From: JAEZPW01 sp035629075
GTDB taxonomy: Bacteria > Acidobacteriota > Terriglobia > Terriglobales > Acidobacteriaceae
Direction of reading: 5' to 3'
DNA: 64,000 nucleotides
Assembly: GCA_035629075.1 (NCBI GenBank)
Contig: DASPIK010000059.1
Location: 6,645 to 70,644, forward strand
Shown: piece after piece, positions 62,771 to 64,000 of the stretch
Layout: each line of letters begins with the position of its first letter
Numbering within the stretch: position 1 is the first letter of the stretch
The notes under the pieces: model-generated
Told to the model about the DNA's origin: nothing
What the model saw: the letters and a program-made list of their open reading frames with translations, nothing else
Database searches by the model: none
Made by a program: the position numbers and the translations under genes

Positions 62771-63325
62771 ATGCGTATCACTCGCCTGGACCGCGATGAG
62801 GTCGATCCCCAGAGCCAGGCTATCTACGACCATTTTCTGCACGAGCGCGGCAATGTGCCCAACATGTTCCGCACCGTCGCGCACCGGCCCGAAATCCTGC
62901 GCACCATGATCGCCCACTTCCGCGCCATCATGGAAACCGGCACCGTTCCGAAAAAGCTGAAGGAACTGGTCATCGTCCGCACTTCGCAGATCAACAACTG
63001 CCACTATTGACTGGCCTCACACACCGCCTTGGCAAGGCGGCACGGCTGGACCGACGACCAGATCAACAACCTCGCAGACTTCGAAAATCGCTCCGACTTC
63101 ACCGACGCTGAGAAAGCCGCGCTTCGCCTGGCTGAGAAAGAAACGTCTGCACCGCAGACCATCGACGACGCCATGTGGGCCGACCTCAACAAGCACTTCG
63201 ATCAGGGCGAGATCATCGAACTCGCCGCAGCAATCGGCCTCTTCAACTACTTCAACCGCTTCAACGACGTGATGAAAATGGAACCGACCAAACCGGGAGA
63301 AGGGGCGGGAAAGAGCCGTTGCTAG
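62771..63325 (+). CDS. AhpD/CMD-family peroxidase-related selenoprotein (UGA at codon 80)
   Basis: ATG 62771 follows GGAGGA by 4 nt. The frame runs through an in-frame TGA at 63008-63010 and ends at 63325, giving 184 residues if the TGA is read. Up to the TGA the sequence is a normal carboxymuconolactone-decarboxylase/AhpD domain ending INNCHY; beyond it the frame continues as LASHTALARRHGW. The family active site is CxxCxxxH, so the TGA replaces the second cysteine (Cys77, Sec80, His84). A hairpin directly follows the TGA. The rest has a normal C-terminal helical region. The protein would be a thiol/selenol-dependent hydroperoxide reductase. A real stop would leave a catalytically dead fragment. 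Confidence 0.8.
63011..63049 (+). promoter_or_regulatory. SECIS-like hairpin downstream of the in-frame TGA
   Basis: The inner stem is CCGCCTT (63024-63030) with AAGGCGG (63034-63040), a perfect 7 bp closed by a GGC loop at 63031-63033, 20 nt past the TGA. An outer helix pairs CTGGCC (63011-63016) with GGCTGG (63044-63049) using two G-U wobbles. Bacterial SECIS elements lie immediately after UGA, with a G-containing apical loop roughly 16-37 nt away, so the geometry fits. Confidence 0.65.
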
Positions 63326-63577
63326 CAGCTACTACCCGGCAGTTACGCTCGTCAGTGCACGTCAGAGCAGCGGGATAGGGGGTTGTAAGCCCTGTTACTG
63401 ACAGTAATCTTGCAATGTTCGCCTACGAAGGCGAAGATGTCTGCATGAGCATGGGCGTCACTCGCGTGGAGAAGTTTTTAATATCTGCTGTCTACCTGCT
63501 CATGTGCTGCGAGCGCAGGCCATCTCTTTCTGGCCGGAATCTCGAATCCAAATTCATCTCGGTTCCAAGACATCAAG

Positions 63578-63856
63578 TTGCTGCTAGGTGCCGCGCTGGC
63601 TGGCGGTGTCACGCTGTTTCTTTCCGCGATTTTGATTCATTTCCGTCCTGCTAAGGCATACGTTACTGCGATGGTTGCGTTGCAGTTACTAGTACTAGCC
63701 TTTTTTCCTCTTTTGGCGCCAATCATCCTTGAGCTTCTTATTCACCGAACACTGTCGTTTAGCACTTACAGTGTTACCGACATCTTTCCAATGGTGCTGC
63801 TTGCGGTAATTGCGGTCTTTACCCCAATACGGTTGTTCAAATCTGTTAGTTCTTGA
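63578..63856 (+). CDS. Small multi-helix membrane protein, N-terminus uncertain
   Basis: A 92-residue frame with three hydrophobic helices: LAGGVTLFLSAILIHF, then MVALQLLVLAFFPLLAPIIL and FPMVLLAVIAVFTPIRLF. The composition looks like a real membrane protein. The only start in frame is TTG 63578 and it has no clear ribosome-binding site, so the true N-terminus may be elsewhere or in another frame. No family recognised. Confidence 0.4.
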   Translation: MLLGAALAGGVTLFLSAILIHFRPAKAYVTAMVALQLLVLAFFPLLAPIILELLIHRTLSFSTYSVTDIFPMVLLAVIAVFTPIRLFKSVSS

Positions 63857-63886
63857 CGGTATATCGGCATATCGCAAGCAATCCCC

Positions 63887-64000
63887 GTGAAAAGAATCGC
63901 CATCATCGCTGTTGCTGCGCTCGTCCTTGCTGCGCTGAATTTCGTGTCGCCGTTCAGCACCAGCACACGAAAGTCGAGTACATCTCTGGAGCGGATACAA
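63887..64000 (+). CDS. Start of an exported protein, 3' partial, possibly frameshifted
   Basis: A GTG at 63887 opens a signal-peptide-like sequence (KRIAIIAVAALVLAALNF). Past about 63945 the neighbouring frame reads more convincingly (AVQHQHTKVEYISGAD). So either the start is in that other frame or there is another single-base shift. The window ends before it can be judged. Confidence 0.3.
   Translation, partial: MKRIAIIAVAALVLAALNFVSPFSTSTRKSSTSLERIQ

Noticed and set aside
63029..63325. Separate gene starting after the in-frame TGA
   Set aside because: It would begin inside the AhpD active site with no ribosome-binding site; reading the TGA as selenocysteine explains both halves.

Overview
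The window is a chromosomal segment of roughly 58-60% G+C from a Gram-negative bacterium, most likely an Acidobacteriota (Terriglobia-type) member. Reasons: several stand-alone FtsX/MacB-like permeases, a winged-helix/TPR regulator of the CadC-like kind, a TonB-receptor-like protein with an N-terminal carboxypeptidase-regulatory domain, futalosine-pathway menaquinone genes, BshA of bacillithiol synthesis, and BamA/TamB envelope genes. I saw no rRNA, CRISPR array, insertion sequence or prophage. The phylum call is an inference from gene content.

Layout. 1-2.8 kb: end of a GSG-repeat (DUF4097-like) protein, an ABC permease and a SAM hydrolase. 2.8-6.8 kb (minus): a small conserved-looking protein, a Tat-exported glycosylasparaginase-like enzyme, then a two-gene unit encoding a ribosome-hibernation (HPF/RaiA) domain fused to a sigma-70-like region, followed by a bacterial eRF1-like protein. 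7-10.5 kb: mqnE and a UbiA-type prenyltransferase, a broken DUF3592-like gene, and a frameshifted double/triple BON-domain protein. 10.6-18.6 kb (minus): an envelope operon of a seven-POTRA BamA/TamA-like Omp85 protein, a SurA-N-like chaperone and TamB. 18.9-28.8 kb: a ThiF/MoeB E1-like enzyme, an MFSD1-like MFS carrier, a TonB-like receptor, a GT2 glycosyltransferase, a PAS histidine kinase and a double-PilZ protein. 28.9-32.7 kb: two ABC permeases and a secreted repeat protein.

32.8-41.6 kb is one compact arginine operon, argR-C-B-D-F-G-H-argA-J, with overlapping genes. It has a strong sigma-70-like promoter overlapped by two tandem ARG-box-like palindromes. Together these encode every step from glutamate to arginine apart from carbamoyl phosphate synthesis. 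41.8-48.6 kb (minus) is a five-gene efflux operon: three membrane-fusion proteins, one MacB-like permease and a TolC-like channel, with no ATPase gene. 48.7-51.2 kb: a hydrolase and a winged-helix/TPR regulator. Then come tRNA-Asp and tRNA-Val, a single-domain response regulator, a YdjC/ChbG-type deacetylase next to bshA, and a frameshifted MCE (MlaD-like) gene.

56.1-61.6 kb (minus): LytS-like kinase, alanyl-tRNA editing protein, threonine synthase and a pore-less MgtE/CBS/PRC-barrel protein. 61.7-64 kb (plus): an RsbW/RsbV-like anti-sigma pair, then an AhpD/CMD-family gene whose active-site CxxC is CxxTGA, followed by a SECIS-like hairpin. I read it as a selenoprotein.

The most interesting items are the HPF-sigma fusion with its eRF1-like partner, the AhpD-like selenoprotein, the tandem ARG boxes, and four single-base disruptions in three genes (DUF3592-like, BON, MCE) that are either real decay or assembly errors.
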